NCBI GenBank assembly: GCA_027033675.1
Contig: JALVKZ010000025.1
Location: 1-6,192, forward strand
Direction: 5' to 3'
Length of the DNA stretch: 6,192 nt
DNA from: Pyrodictiaceae archaeon
GTDB lineage: Archaea > Thermoproteota > Thermoprotei_A > Sulfolobales > Pyrodictiaceae
Below, one piece after another: positions 1 through 4,932 of this stretch (position 1 is the first letter of the stretch; every line of letters starts with the position of its first letter). The notes under the pieces are model-generated. The model ran no database searches. It saw only the letters and a program-made list of their open reading frames with translations, and was not told the DNA's origin. Position numbers and translations under genes: made by a program.

Positions 1-158
1 AGAGCGACACGCTTTACATACACTTCGCTGAGCCTGAGGAAGAGGCTGAGGAGGCCATCCTAGTAGGAGATAACATAGTGGTTAGGATCCGAGGCGATGA
101 GGTACTAGGAATAACCGTGATGGAGTTTATGCGCCACGTGGAGCAACAGTATCGCTGA
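1..158 (+). CDS. DUF2283 family protein, C-terminal part (5' end outside window)
   Basis: The frame is open from the left edge (first full codon at base 3) to a TGA at 156-158 and gives 51 residues. They begin SDTLYIHF, continue with a run of acidic residues (EPEEEAEEA), then a strand-like stretch around DNIVVRIRGDEVLGITVMEF, and end HVEQQYR. The D-x-LYI-x-F opening followed by a short beta hairpin ending in G-I-T-V is the pattern of DUF2283, a family of small (about 60-90 residue) proteins of unknown function found in archaea and bacteria, often near toxin-antitoxin-like or regulatory genes. The start, and therefore any partner gene, lies outside the window. No poly-T terminator is obvious after the stop. 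The family call rests on motif resemblance only; no function is claimed. Confidence 0.7.
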   Translation, partial: SDTLYIHFAEPEEEAEEAILVGDNIVVRIRGDEVLGITVMEFMRHVEQQYR

Positions 159-321
159 CAATAATAGGAACATGGCTTGGCAACATTCATTAGCCGATGA
201 AGAGCCGTGTTTCATGGAGCCCCCTTGGAGGCTGTGACAAGGCCGCGGCCGTCTCTGAGGCAGCGCCAATAACCAGGCATAATTTCTCCGACAACAAGCT
301 TGAGTAAGCTGTGAACTTGTG
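159..321. other. Intergenic spacer between convergent genes, no gene seen
   Basis: This 163-base spacer separates the end of the DUF2283 gene from the end of the arginine decarboxylase gene. Both strands are broken by stops and I see no tRNA- or rRNA-like fold. It contains a perfect 10-base palindrome, GGCCGCGGCC, at 241-250, and a box-C-like CCGATGA (194-200) with a box-D-like CTGA (255-258), which I judge too weak to call a C/D guide RNA. Confidence 0.5.
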
Positions 322-744
322 CTAGCCCTCTGTACCGCCTTCTAGCAAGCTACTACGGTCAGCGTAGTGTACTTTGTAAATTCTGGGCTTTAGATGCTCG
401 ACTATGTAGTTGAAGGCGCGCCAAGGATCTCCACGTGGACCACAAGTGTATACATCAACAGTTGCATAACCATAGTCCGGCCATGTATGTACTGATACGT
501 GGCTCTCAAGTACGAGTGCTATAACTGAGACACCGCCGTGATAGCCCTGGAACTTCCATGTCTTCATATCCACTATGTGCATATCCGCTGCTCTTGCTGC
601 CTCCACGACCAGTTTACGTAGGAAGTCCTCGTCCTCTAATAGTTCTCTGCGTACACCGTACAAGTTACCGTAGACATGTCTACCTATGATAAAGTCCCGC
701 TTCTCAGTACGCGATGAATCCTTATTGATGGCTAGTTCTGCCAT
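322..744 (-). CDS. Pyruvoyl-dependent arginine decarboxylase proenzyme (ArgDC, AdoMetDC fold)
   Basis: This is a 140-residue proenzyme of the AdoMetDC/SpeD family. Such proteins cleave themselves at a Glu-Ser bond and turn the serine into the pyruvoyl cofactor. Here LESH places the cut between E80 and S81. H86 and C101 keep the 5- and 20-residue offsets from the serine expected for the processing histidine and the catalytic cysteine. Crenarchaea have two paralogues: a true S-adenosylmethionine decarboxylase and an arginine decarboxylase that evolved from it, making agmatine for polyamines and for the essential agmatidine base of tRNA-Ile. The features GRHVYGNLYG, GGVSVIAL, HTW (not HTYPE), YATVDVYTCG and a YADRSS tail match the arginine enzyme as I remember it. 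Generic pipelines may label it speD or speH. The ATG at 744 is supported by a good ribosome site. The gene appears to be transcribed alone from its own promoter. Confidence 0.88.
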   Translation of the reverse strand: MAELAINKDSSRTEKRDFIIGRHVYGNLYGVRRELLEDEDFLRKLVVEAARAADMHIVDMKTWKFQGYHGGVSVIALVLESHVSVHTWPDYGYATVDVYTCGPRGDPWRAFNYIVEHLKPRIYKVHYADRSSLLEGGTEG

Positions 745-753
745 AGCCGCTAT

Positions 754-759
754 ACCTCC
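754..759 (-). promoter_or_regulatory. Shine-Dalgarno site of the arginine decarboxylase gene
   Basis: GGAGGT read on the minus strand lies nine bases before the ATG at 742-744. It is a full match to the archaeal 16S rRNA tail and fixes the start. An ATG overlapping this site (761-759) opens only a three-codon frame and is not the gene start. Confidence 0.75.
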
Positions 760-835
760 ATAACTGTCTTCACAAGTCTCAGCATTTACTGGAAATTGTT
801 CATCCTCAGCCGGTTACGAAGGGCCCTTAAGCCGG

Positions 836-843
836 TTTTTATA
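836..843 (-). promoter_or_regulatory. TATA box of the arginine decarboxylase gene
   Basis: TATAAAAA on the minus strand, preceded by the purine-rich GCTAAAGG as a possible BRE (TFB recognition element), is the best TATA match in the 141-base gap between this gene and the one upstream. Transcription would be expected to begin about 25 bases downstream, near 812-816, giving a leader of roughly 70 bases that contains the ribosome site. An imperfect inverted repeat (810-835) lies between the box and the expected start. Confidence 0.55.
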
Positions 844-885
844 CCTTTAGCTAAAAGAATTATTGCTAATACTTCAACTAAACTA

Positions 886-1131
886 CTAGCTACACTTATA
901 GCCCTCTACTATCAGGTTGAGCCTCTCCGCTAGAATGCATACCTGGTTCGTAGGCACGACAGCTATAGAGCCGTCCTCGCCCTCTAGTATTGCGAGTCCT
1001 TCGAGAAGTTTTACTCTGACACGCAGAGGCTGCCTAGGCCTAGCTAGGAGAAGGAGCTCTGGTAACTTGTTTCTCGTCTTAGAGGTCTTGCTAGGCACTT
1101 GTCTCCCTAGATATAGGGTTACCATATACAT
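886..1131 (-). CDS. Small hypothetical protein, 81 residues
   Basis: I do not recognise this protein. It has 81 residues: a short N-terminal strand (MYMVTLYLG), a basic linker (residues about 12-22), and a region from about 35 to 80 that reads as alternating beta strands (PLRVRVKLLEGLAILEGE, then GSIAVVPTNQVCILAE). There is no signal peptide or membrane segment, and the two cysteines (C65 and C80) form no motif. It follows the winged-helix gene on the same strand after 24 bases, so the two are probably cotranscribed. The ATG at 1131 follows an in-frame TAG nine bases upstream, so no earlier ATG is available in this frame; M3 is an alternative. No Shine-Dalgarno site is visible. A 74-codon plus-strand frame covers the same bases, but its protein is low-complexity Ser/Arg/Leu and it has no support from neighbours. 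Confidence 0.6.
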   Translation of the reverse strand: MYMVTLYLGRQVPSKTSKTRNKLPELLLLARPRQPLRVRVKLLEGLAILEGEDGSIAVVPTNQVCILAERLNLIVEGYKCS

Positions 1132-1155
1132 GTGTGACTAGAAAAAGCTATAGGG

Positions 1156-1542
1156 CTAGTTTGTCTGGGGCCTCGCTACTACACCACGCGGCCTCTTCTT
1201 AGCCATTCTAGCGCCCCATTCAAGGCTTAGAGCTTCTCTTAGTATTCTTCGTCTCCTGCGTTCCTCGAGTTCCTCGAGGACGCCCGGCATATCGGGGGTA
1301 GCGTATCTCCCTCCTCTTAGCTCTACAATTCTCCCGCTTTGCCTTAACTTGATGAGTGCCTTTCTTAGTCTGTCCTCGCCTGCTGTTCCGCTAAATGCTT
1401 CTCTTAGTTCCTTCCATGTTACCGGCCGGCCTTTGCTCCTAATGAACTTGTAGACTAGTTCCATAAGCTCTTCGTCTGTCGGCGCCTTCATTACGACTAG
1501 TTCTTCGTCTTCGTATAGCACTTTTAGGTCTAGACCACTCAT
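1156..1542 (-). CDS. Winged-helix domain protein, probable DNA-binding, 128 residues
   Basis: This is a small crenarchaeal protein of unknown specific function. Residues 23-36 (DEELMELVYKFIRS), 42-51 (TWKELREAF) and 55-69 (EDRLRKALIKLRQSGRI) read as three helices, followed by a short wing (VELRGGRYATPD). This is the layout of a winged helix-turn-helix, with the third helix as recognition helix. The C-terminal part (about 88-117) is a highly charged helix (LEELEERRRRRILREAL) and the tail is basic, which suits nucleic-acid binding. The frame extends to a GTG at 1551, giving 131 residues. I prefer the ATG at 1542 because GGTGA (1548-1552), which includes that GTG, forms a ribosome site five bases before it. 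The gene probably heads a unit with the 81-residue gene downstream. Winged helix is inferred from predicted helix pattern only. Confidence 0.75.
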   Translation of the reverse strand: MSGLDLKVLYEDEELVVMKAPTDEELMELVYKFIRSKGRPVTWKELREAFSGTAGEDRLRKALIKLRQSGRIVELRGGRYATPDMPGVLEELEERRRRRILREALSLEWGARMAKKRPRGVVARPQTN

Positions 1543-1547
1543 CCGAC

Positions 1548-1552
1548 TCACC
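1548..1552 (-). promoter_or_regulatory. Ribosome site that decides the start of the winged-helix gene
   Basis: GGTGA on the minus strand, five bases before the ATG at 1540-1542, is complementary to the archaeal 16S rRNA tail. Its GTG is the first codon of the longest frame, so that codon more probably belongs to the ribosome site than to the protein. Confidence 0.5.
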
Positions 1553-1580
1553 CTATTTTAGTTTTACTTTACTGTTCTTG

Positions 1581-1588
1581 ATAAGTAT
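1581..1588 (-). promoter_or_regulatory. Possible TATA element of the winged-helix gene
   Basis: The AT-rich stretch read on the minus strand as AATACTTAT lies about 25-30 bases before 1556, so transcription would start just ahead of the gene with a leader of about 15 bases to the preferred ATG. The match to a TATA consensus is loose; the assignment rests mainly on spacing. Confidence 0.3.
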
Positions 1589-1657
1589 TACCGTTGAGGA
1601 GAAGCTATTGGCTTAGATTTCTAAGACTCCTTTCCTAATAGTGTTTTAAACGTGTGT

Positions 1658-1662
1658 AAAAA
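1658..1662 (-). terminator. T-tract after the minus-strand winged-helix gene at 1709-2341
   Basis: Read on the minus strand, five thymines (AATTTTTAC) occur about 50 bases after the stop codon of the gene ending at 1709, in a strongly AT-rich stretch. Archaeal RNA polymerase terminates at short U-tracts without needing a hairpin, so this is a plausible end for that transcript. The 9-base inverted repeat at 1637-1645 and 1689-1697 flanks it. Confidence 0.4.
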
Positions 1663-1708
1663 TTAAGCTTAGTAATATCCACTATAAGAACACTATTTAA
1701 ATAACCTC

Positions 1709-2341
1709 CTAGCGCTCATGATCCACGCCTGCTTGTTCAAATCCGAAACTCCTAACTATGCTAAGCACACGTGCATCAACCCTTGATAACAAGGCGAGAA
1801 CGAGCGCTGTAAGCCCCGAAATATACATATGTATAGCCACGTATATTGGCGCGAGACTAGGCTCCTCAATATAGGATTCAATAAACCCAATGGTACTCGC
1901 AATGCTTGTTACCAAGTTAGCTACAATATCGTTATCGCTTGCAGTCCCATCTAGTACGCCGTATACAAATGACCGAAGACTCTCAACAAATTCATAGAGC
2001 GCCGAAGACATCTCAAGTCCAAGACCGGTTAACTCACATCGCTTATCGCTATTAACTCTAGTACAACTTATGAAGTCAAAGTATGTAAGAATATCTACGG
2101 CTTTTTGGAGGCTCCTACACTTTATTCCCCTACCCTCAACTAGCGCCTCTATATCACTAAGAGTGCTTGCTCCGTGGACTAGGTGGCGCAGGACAAGGAT
2201 CATGCAGCGATACGTGGGTGATAGGGCCATTAGGACGCGTTTATCAGCTCTAATAAGTATATCCTCAACATAGCCCTCAATAGAGCCCTTTGTATCCATC
2301 TTGGCTTTTAGCCCCCGACACATATAGGTCAAAGGCTCCAT
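1709..2341 (-). CDS. Winged-helix protein with hydrophobic C-terminal helix, hypothetical
   Basis: From the ATG at 2341 the protein has 210 residues. Residues about 41-110 look like a winged helix: TYRCMILVLRHLVHG, then TLSDIEALVE, then a long helix SLQKAVDILTYFDFI, then a wing ending ELTGLG. This pattern is common in archaeal regulators that resemble ArsR/PadR types. The rest is helical. A stretch at about 163-186 (LAPIYVAIHMYISGLTALVL and onward) is hydrophobic enough to be a membrane or dimer helix. The frame continues to a TTG at 2404, three bases after the DUF131 stop. That extension is Arg-rich and lacks a ribosome site, while GAGGAG (2352-2357) lies ten bases before the ATG at 2341. 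It follows the DUF131 membrane protein gene on the same strand and is probably cotranscribed. I do not recognise a named family; the regulatory role is inferred. Confidence 0.65.
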   Translation of the reverse strand: MEPLTYMCRGLKAKMDTKGSIEGYVEDILIRADKRVLMALSPTYRCMILVLRHLVHGASTLSDIEALVEGRGIKCRSLQKAVDILTYFDFISCTRVNSDKRCELTGLGLEMSSALYEFVESLRSFVYGVLDGTASDNDIVANLVTSIASTIGFIESYIEEPSLAPIYVAIHMYISGLTALVLALLSRVDARVLSIVRSFGFEQAGVDHER

Positions 2342-2407
2342 TATTATCGTTCTCCTCGTAGCAATTCTTTGAGAAGAGCGTGGCCTCCGGAGCAATACGT
2401 CCAACTA

Positions 2408-2677
2408 CTATGTTGGCTTAATGCTGCGGAGGAGCCAGTAGGGGAGAAGCATTAAGATTATTGCTAGTACCATGAGTATTATCGCTGCTATTACTGCTAT
2501 CTTTACGGCTCTTTCGCTCGTACCAAATATTATTGGTATGGGGCCTATCACTATCACTCCTCCAGCCTCGCTACTACCTCCTGATTTTAGCGCCGCATAG
2601 AGAAATCCAATGAATATGAGCAATATGCCTACGAAGAGTAATATGAAACCAATAACTGCTAGTTTGGGTAGTGGCAA
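2408..2677 (-). CDS. DUF131 (TIGR00304-type) small membrane protein
   Basis: This is an integral membrane protein of a conserved archaeal family without known function. From the TTG at 2677 it has 89 residues: a first membrane helix at about 6-30 (LAVIGFILLFVGILLIFIGF), a connecting segment with the family signature GGVIVIGPIPIIFGTS at 39-54, and a second membrane helix at about 57-83. The charged ends are R84 and K87. The frame stays open to an ATG at 2803 (131 residues). However, the extra 42 residues are Pro-rich, lie outside the family core and overlap the first bases of the divergent methyltransferase gene, whereas AGGAG lies eight bases before the TTG. Family recognition is strong from the GPIPIIFG motif. 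The winged-helix gene follows it, suggesting a membrane protein with its own regulator, which is inference. Confidence 0.78.
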   Translation of the reverse strand: MPLPKLAVIGFILLFVGILLIFIGFLYAALKSGGSSEAGGVIVIGPIPIIFGTSERAVKIAVIAAIILMVLAIILMLLPYWLLRSIKPT

Positions 2678-2685
2678 GGCCGCTG

Positions 2686-2690
2686 CTCCT
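2686..2690 (-). promoter_or_regulatory. Shine-Dalgarno site deciding the DUF131 start
   Basis: AGGAG on the minus strand, within GGAAGGAG, lies eight bases before the TTG at 2675-2677. The ATG at 2803 has no such site, so translation most probably begins at the TTG, immediately before the first membrane helix. Confidence 0.5.
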
Positions 2691-2770
2691 TCCAACGGTG
2701 TAGCCCCTGGTCTTTTGCTTACTAGATAGGGTCCCGGGATAGGTTTTTGGTACCCTCTGCTAATGTACGG

Positions 2771-2777
2771 TAATATT
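2771..2777 (+). promoter_or_regulatory. Possible TATA element of the methyltransferase gene
   Basis: TAATATT is centred 28 bases before the ATG at 2802, the spacing expected for a leaderless archaeal message starting at that ATG. The match to the consensus is moderate. If it is real, the ATG at 2763 lies upstream of the promoter and cannot be the start. Confidence 0.35.
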
Positions 2778-2801
2778 GAAGAAGGGGTTGGGCGTAGAGA
2801 C

Positions 2802-3374
2802 ATGTATTGGAACTACCAGCCTTCTGTGCCCTGGGTACCAACACGCGAGGAGGTAATTAAGGCGCTATTATCTCTACTCAGTATCCCCAGCGGCTATACA
2901 GTCTATGATATCGGCTGCGGCGATGGCAGAGTAGCTATTGCTCTTGCAGAGGAGTTTCCAGGTATTCGTGTAAAGTGCGTTGAGGCTCGAAAAGACCTCG
3001 TTGATAAGGCTAGGAAGGCTATAGAGGAGAAAGGCTTGATGGACCGCGTAGAGGTTATTGAGGGCGATTTCTTCAAGATAAGCCTAAGCGACGCGGACTT
3101 AATTTATATGTATCTATTGACAAGCGTTAATCAGAAGCTTAGGCCAAAGCTTGAAGAAGAACTCAGACAGGGAACAATAATAGTTTCATTAGATTTCCCA
3201 ATACCAGGGTGGAATCCGGTAGCGGTGGTGGAACTACCGCGTTCGTGGCAGCGTGCCTTCTACATTTATGCCAAAGGACTATCTGATGGCTCGGTATCGT
3301 TAGAGTCGCGGGAAAAGATACTCGAAAATGTACTACACGTTGTTAGGATTAAGAAGCATGAGCTACGGCTCTAA
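2802..3374 (+). CDS. aKMT-like protein-lysine N-methyltransferase (class I, SAM-dependent)
   Basis: This is a seven-beta-strand methyltransferase that resembles crenarchaeal aKMT, which methylates lysines of many proteins including chromatin proteins such as Cren7. From the ATG at 2802 it has 190 residues. VPWVPTREEV (9-18) is the typical entry helix. VYDIGCGDGR (34-43) is SAM motif I. E61, ending strand 2, should hold the ribose. EGDFF (87-91) is the adenine-binding acidic turn. YLLTSVNQKLRPKLEEEL (104-121) and the later PGWNP (125-129) match the LLTNVN...LKPKLEKEL and GWNP segments I recall from aKMT. The protein has about 25 residues more than aKMT at its C-terminus, rich in charge. An ATG at 2763 would add 13 residues but has no ribosome site and precedes the possible TATA element. 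The gene is divergent from the DUF131 gene and convergent with cysS. The enzyme class is firm; lysine specificity is by resemblance. Confidence 0.85.
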   Translation: MYWNYQPSVPWVPTREEVIKALLSLLSIPSGYTVYDIGCGDGRVAIALAEEFPGIRVKCVEARKDLVDKARKAIEEKGLMDRVEVIEGDFFKISLSDADLIYMYLLTSVNQKLRPKLEEELRQGTIIVSLDFPIPGWNPVAVVELPRSWQRAFYIYAKGLSDGSVSLESREKILENVLHVVRIKKHELRL

Positions 3375-3384
3375 AAAGAATAAA
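3373..3384 (-). terminator. T-rich terminator of cysS
   Basis: On the minus strand the message reads CTTTATTCTTTTTAG about 25 bases after the cysS stop, a typical archaeal U-rich end without a hairpin. It overlaps the stop codon of the convergent methyltransferase gene, so the 35-base gap seems to serve as the end of the cysS transcript. The plus strand has no comparable T-tract here. Confidence 0.5.
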
Positions 3385-3409
3385 GTAGGCCGTGACTCGT
3401 TGCGTACCT

Positions 3410-4870
3410 TTAGGCCTCTCTTCTCCACACAGTCTTCCCGCCTGGATAGTCGTATAGCTTTATACCCAGCTTGGCTAGCTCAGAGCGAATCCAGTCGGCT
3501 AGTTGGTACTCCTTCCTTATTCTTAGCTCGGACCGTATACGTACAACAAGGTCTATGAGCTTATTTAGCTCGGTCTCCTCAGCTATTACAGCCCTTTCCT
3601 CTATCACGTTGAACACGGCGTTGAACTCCTTTAGGAGCCTTAGAGCCAGTATACCGGCGGTATAGTACTCTCGGGGTACAATATCCCTATTTACTACACG
3701 TGTTAGCTGTAGTATTGCTGCGAGAGCCCCTGATGTATTAAAGTCGTTACTCATAGATCGGTGAAACTCCGCGTAGAGGTCTAGCACCCTTTGTGCAACG
3801 GCGAGATCGTCTTCGCTTAGTTTGCCTGGGGGTGTTATCTCTTCGAGCATCTTCGTTAAGTCCTCGTAAGCCGCGTTTATCCTCTTAAGATTGCTTTTTG
3901 CTTGTAGCAGTGCCTCCTCGTTATAGTCTAGTTGGGCACGGTAATGTGCGCTTAGGAGCCACATTCGTAGCGTTATTGCCCCCCACTTTTTCTCTGCTTC
4001 TCTAAAGACTACTATGTTTCCGAGGCTCTTGCTCATTTTCTCCCCGCTAATCATTAGGTAGCCTGTATGGAGCCAGTACTTCACCCAGGGTTTTTTGCCG
4101 AAGAATGCCTCGCTCTGTGCTCTCTCGTTCTCGTGGTGCGGGAACACGAGGTCCTGTCCGCCACCATGTATATCGAACTGTGGGCCGAGGTACTTTGAGG
4201 ACATTACGCTGCACTCTATGTGCCAACCGGGCCGGCCTCTCCCCCATGGCGCTTCCCAGTACGGTTCCCCTGGCTTCCAGGCTTTCCATAACGCGAAGTC
4301 GTAGGGGTGCTTCTTCTCCCTTAGGACGTCTTCTTCCTGTCTCCACTCTTCTGGGCTGAAGCGCCCGCTTAGCTGCCCGTAGTCCTCGTATTTGTCCACG
4401 TCAAAGTAAACACTTCCGCTCGGCGCTACGTAGGCATATCCCTTGTTTATGAGGCCTTGTATGAACTCTATTATGTCGGCTATATGCTCAGTTACCCTAG
4501 GATGTATGTCTATGTGTATCTTTAGCTTACTAAGCATATCCATATAGTCTCGCAAGTAACGGTCAACTATCTCTCTCCAGTCACGGCCAGTCTCCTTGGC
4601 CTTGTTGATTATCTTGTCATCTATGTCTGTGATGTTCTGTACATGAATAACGTCATATCCCCGGAGCACTAGGTAGCGCTTAATCGCGTCAAAAGCTACA
4701 TAGGTACGAGCATGACCAAGATGAGAGTAATCATAGACCGTTGGGCCGCACGTGTACATTCTCACTATTCCTGGTTCTAGCGGTTCGAAGTCTTCAAGCT
4801 TGTTACCGAAGGTGTTTCTAACCCTTATACGTGGTAGTTTTGGCCAGTTAAGTACTGGGGCCTTGAACAC
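3410..4870 (-). CDS. cysS: Cysteinyl-tRNA synthetase
   Basis: This is a class I aminoacyl-tRNA synthetase charging tRNA-Cys in the cytoplasm; its 486 residues are a normal full length. The Rossmann core starts with [10 protein letters not shown], followed by the HIGH motif as HLGH (50-53). The zinc that selects the cysteine thiol should be held by C41, C220, H245 and E249, which have the spacing of the E. coli ligands. W216 (GWHIEC) lies next to this site. KMSKS is intact at 278-282 ([10 protein letters not shown]). The DALR-type helical domain and anticodon-binding part follow from about 310, and the protein ends in [21 protein letters not shown], a typical C-terminus. The start is GTG at 4870, since an in-frame TGA lies five codons upstream. 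A strong ribosome site (4884-4890) is 13 bases away and is better placed for an out-of-frame ATG at 4880. The gene shares a divergent promoter region with the radical SAM gene. Confidence 0.97.
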   Translation of the reverse strand: MFKAPVLNWPKLPRIRVRNTFGNKLEDFEPLEPGIVRMYTCGPTVYDYSHLGHARTYVAFDAIKRYLVLRGYDVIHVQNITDIDDKIINKAKETGRDWREIVDRYLRDYMDMLSKLKIHIDIHPRVTEHIADIIEFIQGLINKGYAYVAPSGSVYFDVDKYEDYGQLSGRFSPEEWRQEEDVLREKKHPYDFALWKAWKPGEPYWEAPWGRGRPGWHIECSVMSSKYLGPQFDIHGGGQDLVFPHHENERAQSEAFFGKKPWVKYWLHTGYLMISGEKMSKSLGNIVVFREAEKKWGAITLRMWLLSAHYRAQLDYNEEALLQAKSNLKRINAAYEDLTKMLEEITPPGKLSEDDLAVAQRVLDLYAEFHRSMSNDFNTSGALAAILQLTRVVNRDIVPREYYTAGILALRLLKEFNAVFNVIEERAVIAEETELNKLIDLVVRIRSELRIRKEYQLADWIRSELAKLGIKLYDYPGGKTVWRREA

Positions 4871-4880
4871 AATAATCCAT
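4848..4880 (-). CDS. Possible 10-codon leader frame overlapping the cysS start
   Basis: The ATG at 4880 opens a ten-codon frame ([10 protein letters not shown]) ending in TAA at 4848-4850. The ribosome site GGGAGGG (4884-4890) stands three bases before this ATG and 13 before the GTG of cysS, which begins within the short frame, in another register. The fourth codon is TGT for cysteine. Such a frame could couple or tune synthesis of the cysteinyl-tRNA synthetase, or could be chance. Short length gives no statistical support on its own; only the ribosome site and position argue for it. Confidence 0.25.
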   Translation of the reverse strand: MDYCVQGPST

Positions 4881-4883
4881 CAA

Positions 4884-4890
4884 CCCTCCC
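4884..4890 (-). promoter_or_regulatory. Shine-Dalgarno site in the cysS leader
   Basis: GGGAGGG on the minus strand is the strongest ribosome site near cysS. The gap to the GTG start is 13 bases, longer than usual, while the gap to the out-of-frame ATG at 4880 is short. It may load ribosomes for either. Confidence 0.5.
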
Positions 4891-4914
4891 TAATCACTTG
4901 GCCCAGGAACTAAA

Positions 4915-4921
4915 CTTTTAT
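4915..4921 (-). promoter_or_regulatory. TATA box of cysS in the shared divergent promoter region
   Basis: ATAAAAG on the minus strand would place the cysS transcript start near 4890-4893, leaving a leader of about 20 bases containing the ribosome site. On the plus strand the same bases form TAAACTTTTA (4911-4920), which could also serve the radical SAM gene, whose start codon lies 13 bases further on. The two genes therefore share one compact 62-base control region. Confidence 0.45.
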
Positions 4922-4932
4922 GGGCGATAGAG

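Noticed and set aside
241..250. Perfect GGCCGCGGCC palindrome
   Set aside because: Short and isolated between convergent genes, with no promoter nearby and no repeat of it seen elsewhere in the window.
194..258. Possible C/D box guide RNA in the left spacer
   Set aside because: CCGATGA and CTGA are about 60 bases apart as in archaeal guide RNAs, but box C lacks the full RTGATGA and no clear internal boxes or terminal stem are present.
917..1141. 74-codon plus-strand frame opposite the 81-residue gene
   Set aside because: Its protein is Ser/Arg/Leu-rich without fold-like pattern, it has no ribosome site, and it opposes the direction of its neighbours; it looks like the shadow of the minus-strand gene.
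2070..2273. 67-codon plus-strand frame inside the winged-helix gene at 1709-2341
   Set aside because: It is antisense to the predicted DNA-binding region and has no promoter, ribosome site or recognisable protein pattern.
3328..3665. Plus-strand frames running from the methyltransferase end into cysS (3328-3558 and 3471-3665)
   Set aside because: They overlap the real gene ends and translate the cysS C-terminus in antisense; the proteins are Ser/Arg-rich with no pattern.
4047..4359. Long frames on both strands inside cysS (minus 4047-4346; plus 4095-4304 and 4105-4359)
   Set aside because: They lie wholly within the conserved catalytic core of cysS, including the zinc site, and their proteins are Arg/Pro/Ser-rich shadow translations.
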